Shown piece after piece: positions 50,301-59,500 of a DNA stretch of 64,000 nt (the stretch's first letter is position 1; each line of letters opens with the position of its first letter). The notes under the pieces are model-generated. The model saw only the letters and a list, made by a program, of their open reading frames with translations, did no database searches and was not told the DNA's origin. This DNA is from Astropecten irregularis (lineage: Eukaryota; Echinodermata; Asteroidea; Paxillosida; Astropectinidae), in the NCBI GenBank assembly GCA_963971285.1, contig OZ020256.1:6574501-6638500 (forward strand), written 5' to 3'. The position numbers were made by a program, and so were the translations under genes.

Positions 50301-50993
50301 TGCTCTGTTTTCTTTTTCAAACCAGACAATCTACTTCCGAACCGCAGCCAAAGTCTCTATTTTGATACCTGCAATTATATAATGAAGTCACGAAATGGAG
50401 CCTGAGCCGGAGCCGGAGCCGAGTTTTCAGAAAGACATCAGGGGCCAATTTCATAGAGCTGCTAAGCACACAAAATTGCTAAGCATGACATTTCTGCCTT
50501 AATGAAAACAGGATTAACAACCAAATTTCCATGTGTTGTGTATCACCTGCAATTGTTCTTTGGTTGTTGTTCGTCGACCATGGATGTAAAATCTCATTTT
50601 CAATGGTGTGTTGTTTTATTGGGCAAGCCATTTTTGTGCTAAGCAATTTTTTGTGCTAAGCACCTCTTTGAAATTGGCCCCAGATATTTCATTTATCCCA
50701 AGACAACGGTAATATTTGCCCATATTCTTTAACTTGGGGCCTTTGGCAAGTCCTGGAGATCCGCGGTCAAACGTAAAGGCCGTTGAGAAAATCAGGTGTT
50801 CAATTTCCATGCCAATATTTTGTCTTTTTCTGTTCAACTCTTACAGCTCCGTCCATATCCCTCCGAGGCCCGGCTACAGGAGAAACTACAGGAGCAAACG
50901 GACTGGGATGAGTTTAAGTTCCACACCATGCAGAAGGCTATCAACGAACACGGGCACAAGACGGCCAGCCAACCCACCGAGTTCTCGCTTTGA
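26334..50993 (+). CDS. CNBD2-like: Gene B: CNBD2-like protein with two cyclic-nucleotide-binding domains (15 coding exons, first exon tentative)
   Basis: Exons 26334-26593 (tentative), 37850-38024, 38768-38838, 39855-39984, 40115-40189, 41187-41278, 43319-43481, 43592-43675, 44729-44935, 45803-45923, 46463-46597, 47059-47102, 47665-47793, 49657-49800 and 50847-50993 join in frame (1977 bases, 658 residues plus TGA). The N-terminus is basic and Ser-rich. CNB-A (~267-400) holds RVIIRQGHKAESFYLILSG and an intact cassette, FGELALIHHSTRQATV. CNB-B (~400-610) is split by a Ser/Arg-rich insertion and has a degenerate cassette, TFGLIPL..SVTLVSEGAEC. The C-terminus is 48 residues long. Probably a soluble cyclic-nucleotide receptor and paralogue of gene A, transcribed divergently from it and convergently with gene C. 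The alternative start exon 36649-36779 would give 615 residues. The family call rests on motifs and architecture. Confidence 0.8.
26640..28350. other. No feature recognised beyond a poly-C repeat
   Basis: 26634-26790 is a poly-G/poly-C element. From 26800 to 28350 I see no repeat family member or convincing exon on either strand. Confidence 0.5.
28358..28586. mobile_element. Family-3 palindromic MITE
   Basis: Ends aggggccaatttcatgaaac and ttttatgaaattggcccca. Core as in the other copies. Confidence 0.83.
29169..29526 (-). mobile_element. Family-1 MITE, full length
   Basis: Both ends intact (ttaaaggtagtatcattctt and atgatagtacctttaa). Sits about 210 bases downstream of gene A exon 1, in its first intron. 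Confidence 0.82.
29740..29996 (-). CDS. Gene A exon 1 (putative start exon)
   Basis: Begins at an ATG (MEAASPPDRPSLRHRSQSVS) and ends CCTAG|GTAAGC in phase 2, matching exon 2. It is GC-rich against AT-rich flanks. It encodes Gly/Ser/Arg-rich, probably disordered sequence. The frame stays open about 100 bases upstream of the ATG, so the true start could lie in an earlier exon spliced into this one. Confidence 0.65.
33958..34320 (+). mobile_element. Family-1 MITE, full length
   Basis: Ends tttaaaggtatatatcatac and aaagtatgatactacattta, with a central cttttaaaagatcaaaaata palindrome. Confidence 0.82.
35077..35788 (+). repeat. Two tandem 356-bp copies of a family-1 MITE
   Basis: Positions 35077-35432 and 35433-35788 read the same base for base in every stretch I compared, with period 356. 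A third partial copy starts at 35789 and diverges (cgaaacataaatc). Confidence 0.85.
36530..36803 (-). CDS. Candidate minus-strand exon, possibly 5' of gene A
   Basis: The minus frame is open for 142 codons across 36394-36822 with plausible codon use (DERPDSLPLSDDPGMPEIVL). Possible acceptor ccaactag at 36804 and donor ACCCG|GTCAGA in phase 2. A phase-2 link to an extended gene A exon 1 is arithmetically possible. It overlaps the alternative gene B exon on the plus strand, so at most one is likely real. No homology recognised. Confidence 0.25.
36649..36779 (+). CDS. Alternative gene B exon 1 (competing candidate)
   Basis: ATG followed by SDWRVTDGTASPVGAAATPP, ending CTCGTCAA|GTAAGC in phase 2, also compatible with exon 2 at 37850. 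It is much closer (1.1 kb) than the 26.3-kb candidate. The opposite strand here is also open, so coding cannot be decided from sequence alone. Confidence 0.3.
37427..37690 (+). mobile_element. Second SINE-like element
   Basis: tRNA-like beginning (ggttggcgtagaggttcttt, B-box-like gggttcaagtccggctcgg), followed by a non-tRNA body (gggttttcctcccacctcta). Only one copy in the window. Immediately upstream of gene B exon 2. Confidence 0.5.
37850..38024 (+). CDS. Gene B exon 2
   Basis: Acceptor cattttatag, donor GAAACC|GTGAGT. Encodes SKKKRIGAQTSSPLLLNQRD and a linker ending HRKLSTITTERET. Enters with one base to complete a codon and leaves in phase 0. GC-rich. Confidence 0.78.
38768..38838 (+). 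CDS. Gene B exon 3
   Basis: Acceptor tattctcag, donor ATCAG|GTATGG. Encodes YLAKFRRAARLLQILLRVSN then SII. Same 71-base length and phase as gene A exon 3. Too short to show as a long ORF. Confidence 0.82.
39855..39984 (+). CDS. Gene B exon 4
   Basis: Acceptor gatataaaag|GTTC (weak pyrimidine tract), donor AAAGAG|GTATTG. Encodes FSCDNPRRELKSLREFHNDL, ending DPAYFKVKKE. Phase 2 in, 0 out, as in gene A exon 4, but 54 bases shorter. Confidence 0.78.
40115..40189 (+). CDS. Gene B exon 5
   Basis: Acceptor caatttcag, donor CACTTG|GTAAGC. Encodes VQLSKDVKRILTKYPSERSA then DEVHL. It is 75 bases, phase 0-0, as in gene A exon 5. A MITE fragment (40010-40103) ends about 12 bases before the acceptor. 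Confidence 0.88.
40248..40618. mobile_element. Family-3 MITE interrupted by another insertion
   Basis: Both ends are present (ggggccaatttcatagagct and tgtgaaattggcccaaggct). A 118-base foreign segment at 40431-40548 interrupts it, flanked by the 12-base direct repeat tgattttattct (40419-40430 and 40549-40560). Confidence 0.8.
40431..40548. mobile_element. Short insertion with 12-base target-site duplication
   Basis: Contains ataaactgctgcaaactgct, ggcctgacgcgtttcgatcc and taacaggatctttctctttc. Related sequence at 16560-16740, 22905-23075, 29540-29700 and, in part, 9900-9960, 21050-21080 and 55735-55765. A 12-base duplication is more like retroposition than cut-and-paste. Confidence 0.7.
41187..41278 (+). 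CDS. Gene B exon 6
   Basis: Acceptor ccattatag, donor GAACG|GTAAGA. Encodes VMFALKHAVRAFGDFPIKMQ then ESLATVGWYE. Matches gene A exon 6 with one extra codon (92 versus 89 bases). Confidence 0.88.
41668..41810. repeat. Palindrome
   Basis: Left gaatgtttcacattcggtga, right gaaatggaacagtccatctg then tcacctcatgaa; atggactgttccattcca pairs with atggaacagtccat. Confidence 0.65.
42075..42795. repeat. Mirror-strand GA/CT-rich inverted repeat
   Basis: 42075-42335 is purine-rich (gaggaggttccggaggttcc-type units). 42395-42795 is its pyrimidine-rich complement (cctcctctggaacctcctct). Together they form a long imperfect hairpin in the gene B intron between exons 6 and 7. Confidence 0.85.
42960..43216. 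repeat. Two family-4 MITEs in tandem
   Basis: Copies at 42960-43078 and 43083-43216, both starting ggtggatttcacc and ending gtagggctttgtgaa, head to tail four bases apart, about 100 bases before gene B exon 7. Confidence 0.72.
43319..43481 (+). CDS. Gene B exon 7 (CNB-A strands)
   Basis: Acceptor tgatatag, donor TTCGGG|GTCAGT. Encodes FEAQRVIIRQGHKAESFYLI, then LSGTSTVTI.. and VVAFLNRGNSFG. Corresponds to gene A exons 7 and 8 without the intron between them, and has a longer strand loop. Confidence 0.92.
43592..43675 (+). CDS. Gene B exon 8 (CNB-A cassette)
   Basis: Acceptor tatttgcag, donor AGAGAG|GTAAGC. Encodes ELALIHHSTRQATVCCRGPV then ELLSIGRE. The phosphate-binding cassette (FG)ELAL..TRQATV is complete. 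84 bases, as in gene A exon 9. Confidence 0.93.
44039..44395. repeat. Diverged family-8 element with nested GAGCCT array
   Basis: Contains aggccttttccaaacctcgg, catggagccggagccgaagc, then a (gagcct)n run at 44295-44355. Arms aaaatgcaattctggaccct and agggtccagaattgcatttt form an inner palindrome. Confidence 0.7.
44729..44935 (+). CDS. Gene B exon 9
   Basis: Acceptor aaattgcag, donor AAAATG|GTGAGT. Encodes DFTDIFMHRNEGMEPEFIRY, ending KDSNKSEWIYFVKM. It is 207 bases, exactly the sum of gene A exons 10-12 (65+81+61). Confidence 0.92.
45100..45420 (-). mobile_element. tRNA-derived SINE, long copy
   Basis: Reverse orientation: tail, tRNA-like head (about 45124-45200, ggattcaaaccggcgacctc), then the toward-5' body including caacctgggaacggtacatg. 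In a gene B intron. Confidence 0.72.
45803..45923 (+). CDS. Gene B exon 10
   Basis: Acceptor atgcgtag|GGTACG, donor ACTAGAG|GTATTT. Encodes GTCRVLKKLKAPRRLFRARS and a basic linker. Starts with the same GTC.VLK as gene A exon 13. Confidence 0.87.
46463..46597 (+). CDS. Gene B exon 11 (CNB-B insertion)
   Basis: Acceptor ctgtttcag, donor TCAACAA|GTAAGA. Encodes ASAYRDHRQRHVTSPDKSTS and a Ser/Arg-rich stretch (SRRNLSRSSSSCTRLPSVIQ). Probably disordered. Leaves in phase 1. Confidence 0.82.
47059..47102 (+). CDS. Gene B exon 12 (44 bases)
   Basis: Acceptor tattttcag, donor CAAGTG|GTAAAT. Encodes SPAVFSIPTTYTNQV. Phase 1 in, 0 out. It is required to connect exons 11 and 13 in frame. Confidence 0.72.
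47665..47793 (+). CDS. Gene B exon 13
   Basis: Acceptor tacacacag|CAAGCG (poor pyrimidine tract), donor ACGTTT|GTAAGT. Encodes QAHMNLIQEKLQLIQLEPQD, ending IFIQINKLNHGDTF, the strand before the CNB-B cassette. Confidence 0.85.
48636..48998 (-). mobile_element. Family-1 MITE, full length
   Basis: Ends ttaaaggtaatatcatactt and accaaagtatgatactacct. In the gene B intron before exon 14. Confidence 0.82.
49657..49800 (+). CDS. Gene B exon 14 (degenerate CNB-B cassette)
   Basis: Acceptor tcatgcag, donor AAAAGG|GTATTA. Encodes GLIPLVFGETEGAPSVTLVS, then EGAECVLVSKRFFLNHFSEE. Fuses gene A exons 16 and 17. Cassette Glu to Leu and no Arg. Confidence 0.88.
50443..50683. mobile_element. Family-3 palindromic MITE
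   Basis: Ends ggggccaatttcatagagct and cacctctttgaaattggccc, in the last intron of gene B, about 160 bases from exon 15. Confidence 0.83.
50847..50993 (+). CDS. Gene B exon 15 (terminal)
   Basis: Acceptor actcttacag. Encodes LRPYPSEARLQEKLQEQTDW, ending QPTEFSL with TGA. Tail to tail with gene C, whose stop is 2.3 kb away. Confidence 0.88.
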   Translation, partial: LRPYPSEARLQEKLQEQTDWDEFKFHTMQKAINEHGHKTASQPTEFSL

Positions 50994-53301
50994 TGTGGCA
51001 AATTCATTCACAAAAACACCACGCTTTTTGTCCGGAATTTGAAAGTGAACATTGTCACGGTATTTTAAATGATAAATTTCTGAGTAATGCATGTCTAACG
51101 AGGCATATAGCCTACTGCGATGGCATCGGCTATTTTATATAGGGTGTCCCCCAAAAACGCAACACTTTGTGTCGAGAACTATATATGAAAATTAAACTGT
51201 TTATCACTTCAAGATTCATATATATGATACAATCATGTCTTGGCTATCACTATGTAGAATTTGAGCAAAATTAGACTGAAATTGAGGGAAAAAACTAAGA
51301 CTGAATTGCCCAACCTCAAAACCCGATTTTCATCTTTCTTCCAATACACATTATGTGTGTATTGACCACTTATTCAGGAATACTGCAAATTTGTGTTTAA
51401 AAGGGTACTCTTTCAATTGGTCACATTTTCGCAAATTAAAGCTTGATTTTGCTTAAAGGGAAGGAACAGAATTGGTAAGACAAAATACACTTCAAGATCA
51501 CAGATTCACATAAAACTTGCACAGTATAATGGTGATGATAGGAGAAAGCATCCCATGAAATGTTTTTGTCTGAAATGCCATATTCGTTGAGAAATAAATG
51601 GAACTATTTTCCGATTGGAATAAATCGCTTCGAAGCGTTTGGCGCATAATATCGTTGAAATATGTAGATGGGTTTTCACTATTTTCTTGTGACCCAGATG
51701 GCTGATTGACCTCAAACTTCTACAGGTTTATCAGTTAAGGTATATGATGGATTTCATAATGTGCTTTCACTGTCAGCAACGGTTTTGTCGCAAAATCAGT
51801 TCTGAACCATCCCTTTAAATTCTACATGGTGATAGCCAATACATGGTTGTATCATATAACTGAATCTTGAAGTGATGAACAGTTTAATTTTAAGATAATG
51901 GTTCCCAACAACGTGTTGCGTTTAAGGGGGACACGCTGTATAGTGTAAACAAACCAGAACAGAAAAGAAGACAGGACAATCATATCAACTTAATACAACT
52001 CGCCATACACGTCAAACAAATTGCCTTCAATATGTGGTCGTGTTAAAAAAACATACAATAAATTATACAATATATTCCACACAACTCATCTGAACTGATT
52101 GTTCCATGTAAAAACAAAAATATTATATTACATTTTATTATTTAAGAGTTGTATTTATAGTCTTTCATACATATTGCACTTCCATCTATGGTATATAAAT
52201 TATCAAACAAAACTGTATATGAGTCTCTGAATGGTAAAGTACATCAAGTAGTCAAAATACCGTAAAAGTAAACAACAAAATTACATGAAGGAAAAATAAA
52301 GTCTCAATACTTTATAATATTACGTTTTATACGTATATTGTATGTGCATTTCTATAAATTTATAGAAGAATTGTCCTGGGGTCGATTTAACGAAGCCCTA
52401 TATGATCGATCGTAACTTAGGTTACGATAGATAATCGTATCTTACGACAAGTCATAAGACTGATAGTAAGTTACGATGAGTTTGGTGAAATCGACTCCAA
52501 TATAATTTTATATGGACGGATGTGAGTGTGTTTGCTGTGTTGATCAGATGCCGTGATTGGAAGACTGAACATAATAAGGCTGCTTGTTGTAATACACTAG
52601 ATACATCATCAATATTACAACCTCTCCGTGGAAATGATTGGGAAGAAATCGTGCTTTTTTTTAAAAGAAGCAGTATGTGTACTTCGTTACTGAGCTGAGT
52701 CAGCTAACCGACTGCCAAAGCATTAGTGAGTTTGATGTTGCACACCTCACAGAGCTTCAAACTCGTGCTTGTTTATGCCATCATGTCAAACACGTTGAAA
52801 GGGTGTGGTACTGAAACCATGTTCCGATTTTTCTTACATAACGAACTTGTGCTTCCCTTCAACGGCAATTATCAGCACGCAAAATAACGGCAAAGTTTGC
52901 AACTTTACAAACCTGACAAATGGAGTTCAAGAACAGTAGGCCCTCTTTAGGCTACCTTTCTTCTGTGAAACTGAAATACAAAACGTACAAGTAGGCCTAC
53001 CGTATTTTCTGCTTCAAGCAGATTAGCATTATCTTCCAGTGCCTATTATAGGCCTACGCCATAGCTCTACAACGATTTCCAGTTAATTTTGAAAGGAAAA
53101 GAAGGTGCACTTGAGCAAATGAACATGATCACCATAGCGATGCAATTCATCGACAGTACTTTCCATCATTGGATTCACAATCTATGTCCACAAGAGGGCG
53201 GTGTTGACATCAAACCGCTCTCTCTCGCTCACTACCCTTATGACAATACTGCACAATGTTTGTCAGTTGCATTTGTTAGGTTTTGGACGGAGAACATTTC
53301 T
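50994..53301. other. Convergent spacer between genes B and C
   Basis: Besides the foldback (51136-51943) and a family-4 element (52376-52498), the rest is AT-rich and should contain both 3' UTRs. AATAAA-like hexamers are too common in this base composition to assign a poly(A) signal. Confidence 0.5.
51136..51943. mobile_element. Foldback element with long inverted arms, in the convergent B-C spacer
   Basis: Left arm begins tatagggtgtcccccaaaaa cgcaacac; right arm ends gtgttgcgtttaagggggac then acgctgtata. The arms stay complementary for roughly 120 bases (aacagtttaat, tatgatacaatcatg, gctatcac). The centre (about 51395-51820) carries a distinct family-2-like insert with aaagggtactc and ccctttaa ends. 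Confidence 0.75.
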
Positions 53302-53523
53302 TCAGAGTTTCAGTCCCTTGGCTTTGGATCTGTCCCTTAAGATAGTAGCCACGGCTTCCTGCTTGTAGTTGGTCCAGTTGGAGTGGTTCTGCAGGTTGTG
53401 TTGTAGGAGCTCAGGAGGAGGGTATGGTTTGATGAGAGACCTGATGTGACGCCAAGCCTCCTCCGTGCAGTGCTTGGCCAAGAAGTCCTTTTGGATCATG
53501 ATGCATTCTGCTCCTCTACTCAC
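53302..53523 (-). CDS. Gene C terminal exon
   Basis: Acceptor actcccag|GTGAGT. Encodes VSRGAECIMIQKDFLAKHCT, then SLIKPYPPPELLQHNLQNHS, ending SKAKGLKL with TGA. Fuses gene A exons 17 and 18. Confidence 0.9.
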   Translation of the reverse strand: MSRGAECIMIQKDFLAKHCTEEAWRHIRSLIKPYPPPELLQHNLQNHSNWTNYKQEAVATILRDRSKAKGLKL

Positions 53524-56500
53524 CTGGGAGTTGGGAGAAACAAAGCAAGCAGTTTAAAAACCAGGGCTCGATTTCACGAAAGGCCAAGAAAGATCGTAAC
53601 ATGCGTATCAATCTTATATTGCTAAGCAAAGTGTGATGTCACAATACTAGCTGCTATGGAAACATGAACAACTCATCTAAAAAATAAATCGTAAATCTTT
53701 GTGAAATCGACCACAAGGACTTCCTTCGCAGAACTTATTCCAGATCATTTGGTAAAGTTATACTGTATGGATTCAATTAAGCCATTTGCGAGTTCAATTT
53801 GAATCCAGTATCTGGCACACAGACTTCTTTCATTGCACATAAACACACCAGTTTGAATTTGTCAGACTAAAGACTCTGTTGCTATATCACATGATTCGGG
53901 GCAAGCTTTTGCATACTGATACCCATTTCTGGAATGGACTGCTTCCTCTATGTCATTCGTACCCTTTATGAACAGTGAATTTGTGAAAGACGTATGTTAT
54001 GTAACTAAGGGCCTGATTGTTTAACGCACAGTTTCTTGCTGATCCGGATGCCATTTTAGCGTACCCTACATAGGACGTGGATCCGCATAATTAGGATCCT
54101 GTGCGTTAAACAAATAGGCCTTAAGCAAAAGCTTGCCCGAATCATGTGATATGGCAAAGTCTTAAGTTTGGGAAATGTAAATTGGGATGCTTTATTACGC
54201 ATTGAAAGAAGCATGTGTACCAGATAGGCCTATTATTCAGACCGCTTGAGCCACGCCGAGGACACGCCCCAGCTGACCGCAGAGTGAGCCGTACGACGTC
54301 CGCTGGAATGACCCGTCCATAACTGACACAGTATCCAGTTTATATTCAGTTGCATGATGAAGGCTATACTAGCAGTACCAGCAGCCGAAACGTCGCTACC
54401 AGCAACACGACATCGCTACTTTGATCACCTTTTATCCGTATTCAGATTGAACTCACAAATGGCTTATTGAGTGATGGTTAGACTTTGTCTAAACTCGTTC
54501 ACAATGGAGTGATTTTTATGAAACGTATTCAACGTATAATGTTGTTGTTTTTTCTCTGACTTACCAAACTCACACTCGACTGTTCGTGGTCGATACCAAG
54601 ATCGACACCAAGTGTTGAAAGACCCTACAGCAGAAGAAAAAAAATTAAATGAAAATCAAGGTTTAATGTACAAACGCCGACCTTTTGACAATAAAGATTA
54701 ACAAAAAGGCTCGAATAAATAATATCAATTGGTCTCTAAGAAACTTGTCATTTTTGACTTTCCACGGAGGGCTGACTGCAGCCAACGTATCAAAGCAAAA
54801 ACCTCTGACTACAATAAGTCATGATGATGCAAGTTCAACTTGTATCACTGTGAGCCAGAGTGAAAAATCACTCAAAACGATGCAAACGTCACTCTAAAAG
54901 AGTGGAAGACAACTCGATAAAGAGTTGTCCTTCATATGGCTCTTCAAAGAGTAACTTTTCACTCTTTTGCATTTAGAGATATACTGCCTACAGAGACGCA
55001 TTATTGATAGATTTTTTAAGCTTTTTAAGCTAAAAGACCAGGGGCCAATTTCATAGAGCTGCTTAGCACAAAAAAACCCACTAAGCATGACATTTCTGTC
55101 TTAATAAAAACAGGATTAACAACCAAATTTCCATGTGTTGTGTATCACTTGCAATTGTTCATTGGTTGTTGTTCACTGACCACGAATATCAAATCGAATT
55201 TTCAATGGTGGTCGTTTTATTTGACAAGCCATTTTTGTGCTAAGTAATTTATTGTGCTAAGCAGCTTGATGAAATTGGCCCCAGACATGTGATGTGAATG
55301 CAGGAACTTACAAAGACATCCTTGGGTAGAAGCAGCTCTATCTGTACGAAGACAGAGCCCCTGGAGTCTGATGAGGAAGATGAGTCGCTACCACTGTGTT
55401 CATCTGTCACCATCACGTGTGGCATGCCCGCCTGGAAAAATGACACAAGGTTCAACAAGTTTCATTACAAACCACATGTTTTCATTTCTGCCCAGTAGAA
55501 AATTTCTAAATTTAAATGGTGGACACTTTTCACGAAGCTTTCCAGGTATTTACTTCTATTTTGTTGAACTGTTTCAGTGTAATACGGTATTAGGATCATC
55601 ACAATGAAATCCATTGAGGATAAAGAAAATACTAAACGACCATTCCAAAGTGATGACCTTTTCAAGCCGAGATCGTGAGTCACAAAATCCAAATGAGATA
55701 TCCAGGAAAACTTGTCCTCAATTGTCATTTAGCCTTAGACGTTGGGCCCTCCTAACTCCAAGCATTAAAGGTAGTATCATACTTTGGTTTTTGTCAAAGA
55801 AATTAGATTCATGGGCAAAATTATCAAGGACGATACAGTAAGAGTCATCTGTGAAAATTTCAGTCCCATACGGTGCCCACTTTTTGAGAAAACAGTGAAA
55901 AACGGCCTCAGTATTTCTTAAGTCTTTTCTCTTTTATTTAAAAGATCAAAAAGATTTTCGGTCGTTGTTTTACTGATTTCTGGATAAATACACCATTTCA
56001 GGCGGAAACATTTTACGGTAGGTTTCTACCACCACCATCTTCATACCCTGTAAGTTATAGATAAATCTGTGAACATTTCTGTTTCGGTTCCTTATACCAA
56101 AGTATGATACTACCTTTAAAAGGTAATAACTTCATAAGCTTTCACAGTTATGAACGCTTATGGTGTTATTACCTTAGTTTGTCTATATAGGCCTACTACA
56201 TGTATTTTGATAGACTACCAAAAAAGTAACAAGCCTACCCACGATAGACTTCAATATTGATTGAAACGATTTCTAAACGGAAGCTATCGAGAAGACCAAG
56301 GGGGAAAGTATAGACCAAGGGGGAAAGTAAGCTCGCGTGTGCCTAAACCGTATTCCGGGGACAAGCGTTGATGGCTGAACTTTTCTCAAGGGACTAAGGT
56401 AGTTCTGATTTATTGGCTGCTAGCCCCACTGAATTTTGTAACTTTTCGTAACCTGTTGTTTTTGAGTGACTGTATCTTTGAGATGTTCCTTTAATTATGT

Positions 56501-59500
56501 TAAATAATATTTATTCGAACGTATTCTTGCTTGTGAATTGTGCTTACGTTTTGACTTTTGTTGTCCCCTTATTTCCGAGGGCGTGGGTTTACTTTAACCT
56601 TTAGCGTTTTGGGAAATTGGGTCACAACATTACGATTTCACTTAAGAGCAGGTTGGAAACAGGACTAGGGACGAGCATAAGGAGAGGCGGATCATATGCA
56701 GAGACTTCTGATATACTTCAAACTATTTGATTAGGGAAGGGCGTAATTGTAAAGGGGTTTGTAAGGAAGGGGGCGAGGTAATAAAATGAGGACTACCAAA
56801 GGTTGGCTGTGGCAAAGTCCATCATGCATACCGTTTTCTCGACAGGGGGCGCCCGGTTCCAGCTAGATATCTCCCTGAATTTACTCCGTGAGTAGGACTC
56901 CCTGGAGTACATGACGCTCCGTCTGCTGTCGATACTGGGCAGACTGATCGTGGATGAGGAACCAGGCAGCGAGTCATCCATGAAGGTGACCTGGCTGAAG
57001 TTGGACTCGGAGGGCGCGCTCTTCAAATCGGCTGCCGTTCTCTGCCGTGTCAGGAACGTGTTGGACGGCGGATGAACACCGAACTCGCTCGCTGAGGACT
57101 CGCTCGCGGACTGCAGGGCAGAAAGATGTCAATGTCGGACACAAATTATTATTCGGCATTTTTGTGGGCATGGCAAACCTTTTATACCTTAATCACTTAT
57201 AATCATAATTCATCTGAAATAATTTGTAGGTCTATTGATTTATTAACTGAACTAACAAAGACGTTGCCAAAAGTTAATTATTTGATTATTTTATTGGTTA
57301 AAAAACCGCATCCTCTTTGAGTGATCCTCCATGTACTGTTTCTCAGGTTGCAGCATTGTTAACGATGCGGGTATCGATGAAATGATCCTTGGATATAGCA
57401 GTATATGATTGGGTTCATAGCTTTTGACTGCCAAACGAACAAAGATAATTGACTATTGGGGTCACCACCAACATAGGGCTGGATGGCTCAGTTGGCACAG
57501 CACTGCTCCGGTATTCACTGGTTCGTATCCCGTTCCAGTCAATAATTTTTTGTTCACTTGATTACACAATCAAAATCATTACAAAATCACTTGAATCAAC
57601 AGCAACTTTATGAAAAGAAATTAAGCTTCCGGCATCGGATTTTTAGCCACTAAAAGATGGTCACAACTCAATTGGAAGAGCACTGGTAGGCCATTCCAGT
57701 GGTTGTTGGTTCGAATCCCGCTCCAGTCAATGTTCACTTTCAACGACTTAAAATTATTCCACTCAGTTTCCCTTGGGGTTATTTGATGATTATAAAAGGG
57801 TAATATTATTACAACAGAGTATGATCACAATTGAGAAAACACGTATTCCTAAACATTTATAGCACTTCCAAACTTCAGTGCCAATGGCCTGCAATATGCA
57901 GACAAAACCTGAAGGACCTTTCTCAAAGCTCGGCTCCGGCTCCGGCTCCAGCTCCGGCTCCGGCTCCGGCTCCGGCTTCGTCTCTGTTTTCATACGCTGA
58001 AAGTATAGGTTGTGGGTTGCCATTGAAGCTGAAGCTCTGCTCTCCTTTTCAAACTGGAGTACTTCCTAACTGCAGCCAAAAGCCTCTATTTTGATACCTG
58101 TAATTTTGAAATAGATCCACGAAATGGAGCCGGAGCCGAGCTTTGAGAAAGGCCCCTGGGTACATTTGAAGGGGGCAACGATTTGAGTCACTCAGCTTAC
58201 TTCATGGATGTCCATGTCCGATGTGCCGAGTGTTGCTATCGTGGGCACACCGATGAACTGGAGGTAAGATGCCGTGGCACTGTGGTTCCTTAACCGTGAT
58301 CTCATCGATCGCTTTGCCGCCAACTCCGGAGCTGTAAAGAGGTCAACAGAGAAAGGTCATATTTAGGCTCAAAAAGGGCGGGAAATAACTCTCAACGAGT
58401 ACCAGCCATGTATTTAAAGGTAATTTCATAATTTTTTTCAAAGAAATGCAGATTCATGGGCAAAATATCAAGAACAATCGGTAACAATCATTTGTGAAAT
58501 TTCCAGTCCCATACGGTGCCCACCTTTTTAGAAAACAGTGAAAAATAAAACGCTCACGGTATTTCCAAATCTATTAAGTGGAGTTTTGATCTCCCTGATA
58601 TCAAGTGTTTTTTTTCTATGGTTGTACTTTTTTGGATAAATACAGCATTTCAGGCAGACAAATTTTAACATTATGTTTCGATCATCAATATATTTATTCC
58701 CTGTAGGTTATAGGTAAATCTGTGAAGATTTGGTATGCTACCAAAGTATAACTTTAATCACAATGGCAGAACATGTGATACCAGCGATTGTCATTGATAC
58801 TAACCTGATGAATGTCTTGTATGAAGCCTTGGTAGACGGACTGAATTCACATTATGATGGGCTTGGTGTGAAGTGATGACTGGTTTCACTGCATTCAATT
58901 GCTTCAAGACTTGACAAGATCCCTGCATGTACATGTATAGAATAATAAACACTCAACTATTACTCATCTGGGATCGATTTCACGAAACACATTATATTAC
59001 TTTCAATCGTAGGACGTGTGATGCGACGGGTAAACCTTCGTAACTCGAGTAACGATCGATCGTAGGGCTTTGTGAAACCCGACCCTGAACTGCCACTGGT
59101 TTCAACAGACAGTTTGTTTTTCATTGGGAAAACTCCTTTTCGGTAAATTCATTATGATTCACATCCCAAATAGGATTTTCTTCAATCCTAACTGGATTTG
59201 TGACGACGGAAAACAATTGGCAAGCAATAAGTTGTAAATCTAACTCGACTTCAAACTTAAAACGGTTAACATCTAACCTGCAAAATGGACACCGTTTCCT
59301 CCATCGAAGGAAAAGTAGTATTAGTCATTGAAAAGTGAACAAAGACAAATATTGACTGGAGCGGGATTCGAACCAGTGATCCCTATATGCAATACCTTCC
59401 CGGTGTTCTTACCAACTGAGCCATCCCACCCTACGTTGGTGGTGTCCCCAATAGTCAATTATCTTTGTTCGTTTGCAGTCAGAAGCCATGAAACCACCCA

